A DNA stretch of 25,075 bases from a virus, in IMG/VR virus record IMGVR_UViG_3300027749_003432, positions 1 through 25,075 of that record. One strand, 5' to 3'. Shown here one piece after another: positions 16,781 to 22,978 of the stretch. The position numbers and the translations under genes were made by a program. A model generated the notes under the pieces. That model was not told the DNA's origin, searched no databases, and saw only the letters and a list, made by a program, of their open reading frames with translations. Numbering within the stretch: position 1 is the stretch's first letter; each line of letters begins with the position of its first letter.

Positions 16781-17325
16781 TACCCTGGTCAGTTGATTTA
16801 GATTTAGATAATTTTTATAAAAAAGCTAGTGACAGAGGATTTGAAAATAATTCATCTAAAAAGGTATTAGTAGATTGTTTCAATAATGAACGGGAAAGTC
16901 AAGTATGGATACTATATCAAAACGATAATCCTATTGGATCAGTAGCGGCACATAGTTTAGATATATTAGGACCTAATAGCTATAGAATATGTGCTAGAAC
17001 TTGTACATTTGTGGAGGCAAATAATAGAACATCATTGAGTACCGCAAATATTATATTCAATCAACATCAAAATTTAACTGCACAATTTTTTATACCAACA
17101 TGCATAGATTGGTGTGGTAAAGATAACAATATGTACATATCTAGTAACGATAGTCTAATAGGTAGACAACGTTTAGTTCATAAATTATATTGTCCATCAC
17201 TAGAAAAGATTGGTACTCTTAAAAAATCAGGTGAGATACAATATAGGGGACATTTGCAAACTTTTTGGAAATTAAATGTTGAAACATTTAATGAACAATT
17301 AAGCAAATATCCCCGATGGATTTAA
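16768..17325 (+). CDS. GNAT-acetyltransferase-like protein
   Basis: A 185-residue protein. The alternating strand pattern (VWILYQNDNPIGSVAAHSL, then YRICARTCTFV) resembles the central sheet of GNAT acyltransferases, where the side chain donor acetyl-CoA is held at a later pyrophosphate loop. The canonical Q/RxxGxG/A loop is not clear, so the assignment is weak. It overlaps the pseudokinase-like gene by 13 bases and ends in a four-base overlap with ahpD on the other strand. An acyl-transfer step would suit a modification island, but this may be an unrelated phage protein. Confidence 0.45.
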   Translation: MYKIIPWSVDLDLDNFYKKASDRGFENNSSKKVLVDCFNNERESQVWILYQNDNPIGSVAAHSLDILGPNSYRICARTCTFVEANNRTSLSTANIIFNQHQNLTAQFFIPTCIDWCGKDNNMYISSNDSLIGRQRLVHKLYCPSLEKIGTLKKSGEIQYRGHLQTFWKLNVETFNEQLSKYPRWI

Positions 17326-17840
17326 ATTGCAACTTTACCTACTGCATTAATAACTGCAGCAATACGTCCAACAAATTGTAACTCTTGTACAGTCATACCT
17401 TCTGTTTTAAGAGTTTCATAATGAGACTTTACACAGAAATGACATTTACCAATAATGCTTGCAGCCAAAGCATACATTTCAAATTTCTTTTTTGAAACTC
17501 CACCATGTGTTGCATATGCATTCATTCGTAGTCCTGCCGGTAATCCTTTTAGATTAGGGTCATCACACATTTCAACGAATGGGTACCAAACATTATTCAT
17601 GCCCATCAGTGCCGCAGCAGTTTTTGCTGCCTCACGTTCTGCTACATATTCAAATAACGGTCCATTATGTTCAATCTCTTGTGCTAACCCTCCGTTACCT
17701 GATGCGATTGCTGACACATACGCAATTGCATGTGTATCAACTTCATCAAGAACACTACGATTAATAACTGCATCTAAGTTTAGACGAATATCTTTTGCAG
17801 TATCTGGAATACTTTCTTTTACTTCATCTACCCAAGACAT
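17322..17840 (-). CDS. ahpD: Alkyl hydroperoxidase AhpD
   Basis: A 172-residue protein that follows the AhpD family along its length. It has the catalytic set: Glu121, the redox CHFC at C133 and C136, and His140. The spacing Glu-x11-CxxC-x3-His equals that of the mycobacterial enzyme. AhpD uses these cysteines to pass electrons to AhpC, so it works in the cytoplasm in peroxide removal. The ATG at 17840 was chosen over an earlier in-frame start at 17879, because it shares the TAATG junction with the ahpC stop and the N-terminus (SWVDEVKESIPDTAKDI) aligns with the family. GC is about 40% in sampled lines, above the neighbours. The 3' end overlaps the convergent gene by four bases. Confidence 0.9.
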   Translation of the reverse strand: MSWVDEVKESIPDTAKDIRLNLDAVINRSVLDEVDTHAIAYVSAIASGNGGLAQEIEHNGPLFEYVAEREAAKTAAALMGMNNVWYPFVEMCDDPNLKGLPAGLRMNAYATHGGVSKKKFEMYALAASIIGKCHFCVKSHYETLKTEGMTVQELQFVGRIAAVINAVGKVAI

Positions 17841-18385
17841 TATAGAGTTTCTCCACCTATTGGACGTGAGCATGGGCATAGTTCGCCAGTTTGTAATGCG
17901 TCAAGAATACGCAATGTTTCATCTGGATTACGACCAACATCTAAATTGTTAACTGTAACATGTTGAATAATGTTATCAGGATCAACAATGAATGTTGCAC
18001 GTAATGCTGCACCTGCTGGCTTATAGAAAATACCCAATTGTTCTGCTAAACTATTGTCATCACGGGCAACATCAGCAAAACTCCAACTAGTTGTTTTCTT
18101 CAAATCTTCATGTGCATTACGCCATGCTAATTTACAGAATTCGTTATCAGTAGAACCGATTAGCAATACTGCATCACGGTCAGCAAAGTCTTGATTCAAC
18201 TTATCGTATGCTACAATCTCTGTAGGACAGACGAATGTGAAATCCTTTGGATAGTAAACAATTACTTTCCACTTGCCTTCAAAACTTTTATCTGTAATAG
18301 TTTCAAATGCACCTTCAGGTGTTAGTGCTCCTGGCTTAACTCCGGTTATTGCAAAACTTGTGATTTTGTTTCCGATTGTTTTCAT
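17840..18385 (-). CDS. ahpC: Peroxiredoxin AhpC
   Basis: A 181-residue 2-Cys peroxiredoxin. FVCPTE at 51-56 holds the peroxidatic Cys53, and ELCPCSRP near the end supplies resolving cysteines C170 and C172, the layout of AhpC proteins that pair with AhpD rather than AhpF. It reduces hydrogen peroxide and organic hydroperoxides, with AhpD the likely electron donor since the genes share a TAATG junction. The start is clear: AAAGGAAA lies about seven bases upstream, and a TATAAT lies on the minus strand at 18413-18418, a host-type -10 rather than the late motif. The higher GC and bacterial-type sequence suggest recent capture by the phage. Confidence 0.93.
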   Translation of the reverse strand: MKTIGNKITSFAITGVKPGALTPEGAFETITDKSFEGKWKVIVYYPKDFTFVCPTEIVAYDKLNQDFADRDAVLLIGSTDNEFCKLAWRNAHEDLKKTTSWSFADVARDDNSLAEQLGIFYKPAGAALRATFIVDPDNIIQHVTVNNLDVGRNPDETLRILDALQTGELCPCSRPIGGETL

Positions 18386-18418
18386 TTTTAATTTCCTTTA
18401 TTTTAATGAATTATTATA

Positions 18419-18559
18419 TCACTTATCTTTCTTAATTTCTTCTTTTTTGGCTACCTTTTCAATAGGATCAGGGAAGTAAGGTTCAATTATATAATGATTA
18501 CTTGTCCACCATCCTAATGCTGATAATGCGCCAATTACTACATATGTTGCTATAAACAT
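18419..18559 (-). CDS. Small single-span membrane protein
   Basis: A 46-residue protein. Residues about 3-20 are a hydrophobic span (IATYVVIGALSALGWW); the rest is charged, ending in a Lys-rich tail (KKEEIKKDK). The start at 18559 overlaps the upstream BPL_N-type gene's stop (TAATG) and is preceded by GGAGA. A longer in-frame reading upstream is antisense noise inside the neighbouring gene. Function unknown; such small membrane proteins are common in phages and could be anything from a holin-like to a membrane-anchoring protein. Confidence 0.65.
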   Translation of the reverse strand: MFIATYVVIGALSALGWWTSNHYIIEPYFPDPIEKVAKKEEIKKDK

Positions 18560-19218
18560 TATTTCTCCATTAGTTTGTTTACAAAGTCTAATAGTAGTGT
18601 ATGATGTTGCCCATGATGATATTTGCCAATCATCCAACTATAACTATCATACCAAAACTGTTCACTCTCAGGGTGACAGCCTATTAGGCCGATTCTATCT
18701 TGTATGATAGCCATCGGATCTCCGTTACTATATGTAGCAATAGTTTCAAACTTGGAATTATTTCCTACTAACGCACAACCATCATAAAAGAACATTTTAT
18801 GGGGTTCTATCATATTATTGTTGTTTTTCCACATTATAGGCATATTTTTAGCATGTGGACGTTTAGTGCAAGTATTTGGACGTTTTATGTACTGTACTGC
18901 ATCAATATCATCTAATATGTTAAAATAGTGTTTTGCCGCCCAATATGCCCCCATACAGATGCCTAAATATCTACCACCGTTGTGTACGAACTCTCTTATC
19001 GCTTTTTTATTTTGTTTTAACAAAGTATCGTATGTATCGCTATCCCCAAAACCTCCAGGAAATACAACCATATCAACTCCCTCAAAGAATCCTGTTTCCA
19101 TTTCATTCTTTGAGAATAGACGGAATTCATATTTTGAAGATAGGGCTTTGATTATTCCGTTAACAGATTGAACAGAACATCTCGGATCATGCACAAATAG
19201 TGCTATTTTGGGTTTCAT
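18559..19218 (-). CDS. BPL_N-type class I glutamine amidotransferase-like protein
   Basis: A 219-residue protein with the class I amidotransferase-like triad: GICMGAY at 86-92 places Cys88 in the nucleophile elbow, and CHPES at 181-185 supplies His182 and Glu184. The early PGGFGD turn is typical of the BPL_N (biotin-protein-ligase N-terminal) family, which is found as a free-standing protein in many bacteria and phages with no settled function. No synthetase partner domain is attached. The start uses ATG at 19218 with AAAGGAC upstream. It lies in the minus-strand unit with the small membrane protein and sits next to the Mpo1-like and lipid-remodelling genes. Confidence 0.72.
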   Translation of the reverse strand: MKPKIALFVHDPRCSVQSVNGIIKALSSKYEFRLFSKNEMETGFFEGVDMVVFPGGFGDSDTYDTLLKQNKKAIREFVHNGGRYLGICMGAYWAAKHYFNILDDIDAVQYIKRPNTCTKRPHAKNMPIMWKNNNNMIEPHKMFFYDGCALVGNNSKFETIATYSNGDPMAIIQDRIGLIGCHPESEQFWYDSYSWMIGKYHHGQHHTLLLDFVNKLMEK

Positions 19219-19240
19219 TTTATACGAATGTCCTTTACTC

Positions 19241-19247
19241 TATTTAA
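19241..19247 (-). promoter_or_regulatory. Late-type promoter element for 18559-19218
   Basis: On the minus strand TTAAATA is followed by AGAGT, an AAAGGAC ribosome-binding site and the ATG at 19218. The motif differs from TATAAATA at the second position. A conventional leader of about 20 bases follows. Confidence 0.4.
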
Positions 19248-19269
19248 TCTTTTGTAAATTCAGATTTTT

Positions 19270-19277
19270 AATAAATA
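19270..19277 (+). promoter_or_regulatory. T4-late-type promoter AATAAATA for 19294-19902
   Basis: AATAAATA is followed by CATC, then AAAGGAAAG as the ribosome-binding site and the ATG at 19294. This is a standard phage late-promoter plus Shine-Dalgarno start. Confidence 0.5.
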
Positions 19278-19293
19278 CATCAAAGGAAAGACC

Positions 19294-19902
19294 ATGAACG
19301 CAATATTACAAACACTCCGTGAGCAACGCTGGGACGATCACCGTTACTATCATCATAGTAGAATCAATCAATTTTTACACTTAATTTCAGCAACAAGTTT
19401 TTTGATTGCTTATGTATATCTATTTATTGACCCTGTAGTTAGTGCCTATATTGCTTGGTTGATTGCTATGACTACTCGTCAAGCAGGTCATTTTTTCTTT
19501 GAACCACATGGATATGATGAATATAATAACGCTACATTTGAGTATAAAGAAAAAATTAAAATTGGTTTTAATTTAAAACGTAAAAGAGTTTTGTTAACAT
19601 GTTGGGTTTTAGTTCCTATTTTAGCCTTTTTTGATGCTGAGTTAATGAATTTACTGATACCTGATAATGATCCTATGACATTTATTAATCGTGTGGGTAT
19701 GGGATGGTTATGGTTGGGTGTTGCGGGTATCATATTTAGGATGATTCAACTTACTGCATTACAAAGTAGAAAAGTTGCATTAGTATGGTGTCTTAAAATT
19801 TTAACTGATCCATTTCATGATGTATGGATTTATCGTAAAAGTCCAATATATCTACTGCGAGGTCAATTAATAGATCCTGATTTAAAACAAGATTACGCAT
19901 AA
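19294..19902 (+). CDS. Polytopic membrane protein, Mpo1/DUF962-like
   Basis: A 202-residue protein with about four hydrophobic spans (near 27-45, 46-60, 99-115 and 135-155). The N-terminal YYHHSRINQFLH and the RQAGHFFFE at 62-70 resemble the conserved His-containing H-x4-N...H and QxxGHxxFE motifs of the Mpo1 (YGL010w, DUF962) family, whose yeast member is an iron-dependent dioxygenase acting on 2-hydroxy fatty acids. The resemblance is by pattern only and the second motif continues as EPHGYD rather than ExxxPA. An AAAGGAAAG site supports the ATG at 19294. The 3' end overlaps agt by ten bases. A lipid-related role would suit its neighbours, but this is inference. Confidence 0.55.
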   Translation: MNAILQTLREQRWDDHRYYHHSRINQFLHLISATSFLIAYVYLFIDPVVSAYIAWLIAMTTRQAGHFFFEPHGYDEYNNATFEYKEKIKIGFNLKRKRVLLTCWVLVPILAFFDAELMNLLIPDNDPMTFINRVGMGWLWLGVAGIIFRMIQLTALQSRKVALVWCLKILTDPFHDVWIYRKSPIYLLRGQLIDPDLKQDYA

Positions 19903-20924
19903 TTATTTAAATCAACATGCTTATTACTAGGGGTAAGATTATCCCTAAATATTTCCCAGGCTTGTTGCCAACTCCAACGCTGACTACCCAATTGAACTGT
20001 ATCTCTATTCAATCCTAAACAATGTTGTATTGCTGTTGCTAAATCTTCTTCCATAAATCCTGTTATTCCTTGGTCAATAACATCTAGTGGTCCATTAGCA
20101 GGATATGCTGCTACCGGTGTTCCGCATGCCATACTTTCAATCATTACTATACCAAATGTTTCCCAACGACTAGGTAATACAAATACATCAGCCATAGCAT
20201 AATATTTTGCTAAATCTTTTCCTGTTTTAAACCCGACAAAATGAACATCCGGGTATTTTCCTTCAAGTTCTTTACGATAGGGACCGTCACCAACTATAAT
20301 TTTAGTCGCTCCTGGATAATCTAGTTTGCAAAAATCATCTAGGTTCTTTTCTTTACTGACACGGCCCACGCACAACAATATAGGTTTACCTGCAACTGAT
20401 TCGGTGCGATAACTAGAGTTGAATATTTCTCTATCTACTCCCTTAGTCCAGGAAACAATCTCACCATCAAATCCATGCTCTCTTAAATCTTTTACCATTG
20501 TATCAGTTGTTGTTAATACTTTGCCGGCATGTTTATGAAACCAACGTACATATGCCCATGATATTGTTTCAGGAAGACCTAATAACTTTTTTATACCTTC
20601 AGGAAACTTAGTATGGTAAGCAGTATTGTACCTAATACCACGTTTTGTAAGATACTTTCTAGCAGACAGACCAAGAGGACCCTCTGTGGCGATATGGATA
20701 TAATCCGGGTCAATCTCCTTAATCGTCTTGCCGATCTTCCTGGGGTAGGTAATCTTGACTTCATTGTACATAGGGCAATCAACATAGCTGTACCTCCCGG
20801 GGTCAATATATACAACATTATAACCATCACGAACCGCACACGCCTCAATGTTTTTGTATGTAGTAACAACACCATTGATTTGATTAGGTAAGTTGTCCGT
20901 TACTATTAATATCGTCTTTGTCAT
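19893..20924 (-). CDS. agt: GT4 glycosyltransferase, Agt-like (glycolipid synthesis)
   Basis: A 343-residue GT-B glycosyltransferase of family GT4. The N-terminal domain has NGVVTT at 17-22 and the HTKFP at 104-108, and the C-terminal domain has VGRVSKEKN at 186-194, GDGP at 212-215 and the E-x7-E pair (E255 and E263) that binds the nucleotide-sugar. It follows the pattern of the enzymes that add a sugar to diacylglycerol beside plcP in alphaproteobacteria. It starts at 20924, 41 bases inside the end of plcP, so expression is coupled. With PlcP supplying diacylglycerol it would produce glycolipid at the cytoplasmic membrane. Which sugar is used cannot be told. The gene symbol is by homology and neighbour, not proof. 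Confidence 0.78.
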   Translation of the reverse strand: MTKTILIVTDNLPNQINGVVTTYKNIEACAVRDGYNVVYIDPGRYSYVDCPMYNEVKITYPRKIGKTIKEIDPDYIHIATEGPLGLSARKYLTKRGIRYNTAYHTKFPEGIKKLLGLPETISWAYVRWFHKHAGKVLTTTDTMVKDLREHGFDGEIVSWTKGVDREIFNSSYRTESVAGKPILLCVGRVSKEKNLDDFCKLDYPGATKIIVGDGPYRKELEGKYPDVHFVGFKTGKDLAKYYAMADVFVLPSRWETFGIVMIESMACGTPVAAYPANGPLDVIDQGITGFMEEDLATAIQHCLGLNRDTVQLGSQRWSWQQAWEIFRDNLTPSNKHVDLNNYA

Positions 20925-21672
20925 TTTCTTTAGTCCAGGTTATTATTTCCCAATCACCATCATGTTTCTCTACCAGTGCAGTACAACTTTCTACCCAGTC
21001 TCCGTCATTCATATATACAATGCCATCAATTATTTTTATTTCAGCCTGGTGAATATGACCACATATGACACCGTCATAACCGCGTTTCTTGCAATATGCT
21101 ACTAGATTCTTTTCAAACTGAAATATAAAATCTATTGCTTTTTTTACTCTGCCTTTAAGGTATTGGCTAAGACTAAAGTAGCCAAAACCAAAACGATGAC
21201 GTATCCAATTAAATTTAGTATTGAATGATAGAATAAAATCATATGCTTTATCTCCTAAAAATGCTAGCCAAGGTGCTAGTCTTGTTATACCATCGAACAT
21301 ATCACCATGTATAACTAGATAATGTTTATCATTCAATCCTATATGCTCACATTGATTGCAAACTTCAACATTACCAAAGCCTATATTATATGGCATTAAC
21401 GGTCGCAAGAATTCATCATGATTTCCAGCTACGTATATAACCCTAGTACCACGCTTACTATGACCAAGAATTCTACGAATAACATTAGTATGACTTTGTT
21501 TCCATCTCCATTTATTCTGTTGTATTCTCCAAACATCTAATATATCCCCTACCAAATATAGATTATCACATGTATTATGTTTAAGGAAGTTGTTTAATGC
21601 ATCTGCCTTACTATCACGTGTACCTAAATGTACATCGCTGATAAAGATTGAGCGATAAGTTCTCTGTGTCAT
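20884..21672 (-). CDS. plcP: PlcP-type metallophosphoesterase (phospholipase C)
   Basis: A 262-residue calcineurin-like phosphoesterase. It shows DVHLG (Asp13, His15), GDILD (Asp43), GNHDE (Asn84, His85), HGD (His122) and GHIH (His206, His208), the complete two-metal site. GNHDE rather than GNRD, and the WLAFLGDKAYD and DGDWVESCTA segments, fit the PlcP branch better than true LpxH, although such genes are often labelled UDP-2,3-diacylglucosamine diphosphatase. PlcP cleaves the phosphate head group from phospholipids to give diacylglycerol during phosphate starvation; Agt then glycosylates it. The overlap with agt, and the PHO-box-like repeat 34 bases upstream of the ATG, support this. It also has a GATAAATA late element before the start codon. 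Confidence 0.8.
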   Translation of the reverse strand: MTQRTYRSIFISDVHLGTRDSKADALNNFLKHNTCDNLYLVGDILDVWRIQQNKWRWKQSHTNVIRRILGHSKRGTRVIYVAGNHDEFLRPLMPYNIGFGNVEVCNQCEHIGLNDKHYLVIHGDMFDGITRLAPWLAFLGDKAYDFILSFNTKFNWIRHRFGFGYFSLSQYLKGRVKKAIDFIFQFEKNLVAYCKKRGYDGVICGHIHQAEIKIIDGIVYMNDGDWVESCTALVEKHDGDWEIITWTKENDKDDINSNGQLT

Positions 21673-21677
21673 ACAGA

Positions 21678-21685
21678 TATTTATC
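21678..21685 (-). promoter_or_regulatory. Late-type promoter GATAAATA for plcP-agt
   Basis: On the minus strand GATAAATA is followed by TCTGT and the ATG at 21672. This is the leaderless-looking arrangement seen elsewhere, and here it lies about 20 bases downstream of the PHO-box-like repeat. Confidence 0.5.
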
Positions 21686-21705
21686 GCAAAAATCCGTTAT
21701 GATTT

Positions 21706-21723
21706 ATGACAAATGTGTGACAA
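21706..21723 (-). promoter_or_regulatory. PHO-box-like PhoB binding site upstream of plcP
   Basis: On the minus strand the 18 bases read TTGTCAC, ACAT, TTGTCAT: two 7-base direct repeats separated by four, exactly the layout of the PHO box (consensus CTGTCAT, four AT-rich bases, CTGTCAT/C). Each repeat matches at five or six of seven positions. The only open gene it can serve is plcP. In E. coli promoters the -10 lies about 10 bases after the box; here the nearest good match (GATAAATA) is about 20 bases away, so promoter geometry is atypical. Confidence 0.65.
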
Positions 21724-21725
21724 TC

Positions 21726-22265
21726 TTAACTATATTCGTAGAGTGTATCTTCATGGGAATAATCCACATTTATTGTGGTATTAGTACCATCATACTCTTT
21801 GTAGTAGGTTTCATTTGGTTTCATAATTCTAAAATCACCACTATACTTTAATGTTGCAAATGTGACTTCTTTTGGTTCTAACAAATCACATACAATATAA
21901 CCACTACTACATGCACCTCTAATATGTTTAATAGTACTATGTTGCAATTCATTATTAATTAATGCCACATGAAATGTACCATTAGCAATAGCAATGATAC
22001 GTGCATGAACTATTTTAGGATGATTTAATCTTAGGTTATCTAGTACATTACTTTTACTGATTGTAGCACAATTATCATCATCAATGGTTAACTTGCAATC
22101 TTTAAACTTAATACTACCTTTAGTATGTATATTATTTGGGGTTTCTTTTGTTGACCATGCAATGTCTGATGACAGATGGTTTATGTAAAATGTAACGCCA
22201 TGTGATTTGATGATCCACATAGGTACAGTTTCATCTTCTAAATGTTTCTTGTTGAAATGAAACAC
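21726..22265 (-). CDS. Uncharacterised phage-type protein, GTG start
   Basis: A 179-residue protein with no motif I recognise; mixed hydrophobic strands and charged loops without membrane spans suggest a soluble, beta-rich protein. The N-terminus (FHFNKKHLEDETVPMWI) and the KGSIKFKDCKLTIDDDNCATI segment look conserved-phage in style, but I cannot name the family. The GTG at 22265 is preceded by AAGGA about five bases upstream, which decides the start, and by a late-type TATAAATG at 22276-22283. It ends just upstream of the PHO-box-like site for plcP. Confidence 0.65.
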   Translation of the reverse strand: MFHFNKKHLEDETVPMWIIKSHGVTFYINHLSSDIAWSTKETPNNIHTKGSIKFKDCKLTIDDDNCATISKSNVLDNLRLNHPKIVHARIIAIANGTFHVALINNELQHSTIKHIRGACSSGYIVCDLLEPKEVTFATLKYSGDFRIMKPNETYYKEYDGTNTTINVDYSHEDTLYEYS

Positions 22266-22275
22266 TAGGTCCTTA

Positions 22276-22283
22276 CATTTATA
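22276..22283 (-). promoter_or_regulatory. Late-type promoter element for 21726-22265
   Basis: TATAAATG on the minus strand, then a TAAGGAC ribosome-binding site and the GTG start at 22265. It differs from the exact motif at the last base. Confidence 0.4.
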
Positions 22284-22297
22284 TTCAATCTATGCCA

Positions 22298-22546
22298 TTA
22301 GTTTTTCTCCTTTGAAGTAGCATTAGTATTTATCGGCCCGTTAAAGTGAGGTGCGATTTTCTCTATTTCTTCATGTGTCGCAAATCTATGAGGTTCACTC
22401 ATATAGTTAGGTAACCAAATTCTTACAGGTTTCCAAAACTTTGAAAATATATTGTTTATTATAACTAATACAATACAAAGTAATACTACACCTGATCCTA
22501 TTAAGATTGTTGATGCTAAAAATGTTGATGCTGAATCTACTGTCAT
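22298..22546 (-). CDS. Small membrane-anchored protein
   Basis: An 82-residue protein with one hydrophobic span at about 10-32 (LASTILIGSGVVLLCIVLV), followed by a soluble C-terminal part with acidic and aromatic residues (EPHRFATHEEIEKIAPHF). The ATG at 22546 has an AAGAGAAA stretch upstream as a weak ribosome-binding site and lies 15 bases downstream of the tRNA gene's CCA end. Function unknown; proteins of this size and topology are common in T4-like phages. Confidence 0.65.
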   Translation of the reverse strand: MTVDSASTFLASTILIGSGVVLLCIVLVIINNIFSKFWKPVRIWLPNYMSEPHRFATHEEIEKIAPHFNGPINTNATSKEKN

Positions 22547-22561
22547 AATTTATTTCTCTTT

Positions 22562-22636
22562 TGGTGCGCTAGACAGGGATCGAACCTGCTTTCTAGGGCT
22601 TTAGAGACCCTTGCTATTCCAATTAGCCTCTAGCGC
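22562..22636 (-). tRNA. tRNA with anticodon CUA (amber, UAG) including encoded CCA
   Basis: A 75-base cloverleaf on the minus strand. The acceptor stem is GCGCTAG/CTAGCGC with discriminator A and encoded CCA. The D-arm is GCTA/TAGC around a loop containing GG. The anticodon stem is AGGGT/GCCCT with loop CTCTAAA, so U33 is followed by C34-U35-A36, anticodon CUA, reading UAG. The variable loop has five bases (AGAAA), the T-arm is GCAGG/CCTGT with loop TTCGATC. Other anticodons would need a non-standard loop. Oddities: position 8 is A rather than U. The amino acid it carries is unknown: discriminator A argues against the usual glutamine tRNA, and the short variable loop against bacterial tyrosine or leucine tRNA. 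Confidence 0.88.
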
Positions 22637-22666
22637 ATATGTCTAAGTATATATTAATACTAATAA

Positions 22667-22966
22667 TTATTCATCCTTTTCGGGTAAACCATTACCATGT
22701 TTATCTGTTTTCTTTTCTAAATCTTGGAACAATCGTTTTTCTTGCATTGTTAATTTATCTTTTCGTGTTTTACGAGGATTACCGCAAAGATAACAATGCG
22801 GGTTACCACAATCCATAGCATGATGTTTTGCTAAACGATGGGGTTGTTTTATATTTGCTTGATTATAAGTACCATGTGACTTGGCTATCTTAACTTGTCT
22901 TGCAATTGCAACATCGGTTTTATGGCGACGGCGAGAGTTAAGAAATTTTGCGGTTTCGTTGCTCAT
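22667..22966 (-). CDS. Small Cys/His-rich zinc-binding-type protein
   Basis: A 99-residue basic protein. Cysteines C53, C58 and C61 in DCGNPHCYLCGNPRK, with nearby histidines (H48, H49), form a probable zinc-binding site. Both ends are rich in Lys and Arg. The CGNPxCxxCGNPRK signature is one I associate with widespread but uncharacterised small phage and bacterial proteins. It might bind nucleic acid, but nothing here shows that. It lies 30 bases upstream of the tRNA gene in the same direction, in a run of small genes. Confidence 0.65.
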   Translation of the reverse strand: MSNETAKFLNSRRRHKTDVAIARQVKIAKSHGTYNQANIKQPHRLAKHHAMDCGNPHCYLCGNPRKTRKDKLTMQEKRLFQDLEKKTDKHGNGLPEKDE

Positions 22967-22978
22967 ACAAATTTTACT

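Noticed and set aside
17841-17879. Longer start for ahpD at 17879
   Set aside because: The added 13 residues fall within ahpC and do not match AhpD; the TAATG junction marks the natural start at 17840.
20884-21672. True LpxH (lipid A synthesis) identity for the metallophosphoesterase
   Set aside because: It has GNHDE instead of the GNRD typical of LpxH, the WVESCTA segment, overlap with a GT4 gene and a PHO-box-like site, all favouring PlcP.
22562-22636. Arginine (UCU) or leucine (UAG anticodon) tRNA reading
   Set aside because: These registers would lack U33 or a seven-base loop; the CTCTAAA loop with its five-pair stem gives CUA.
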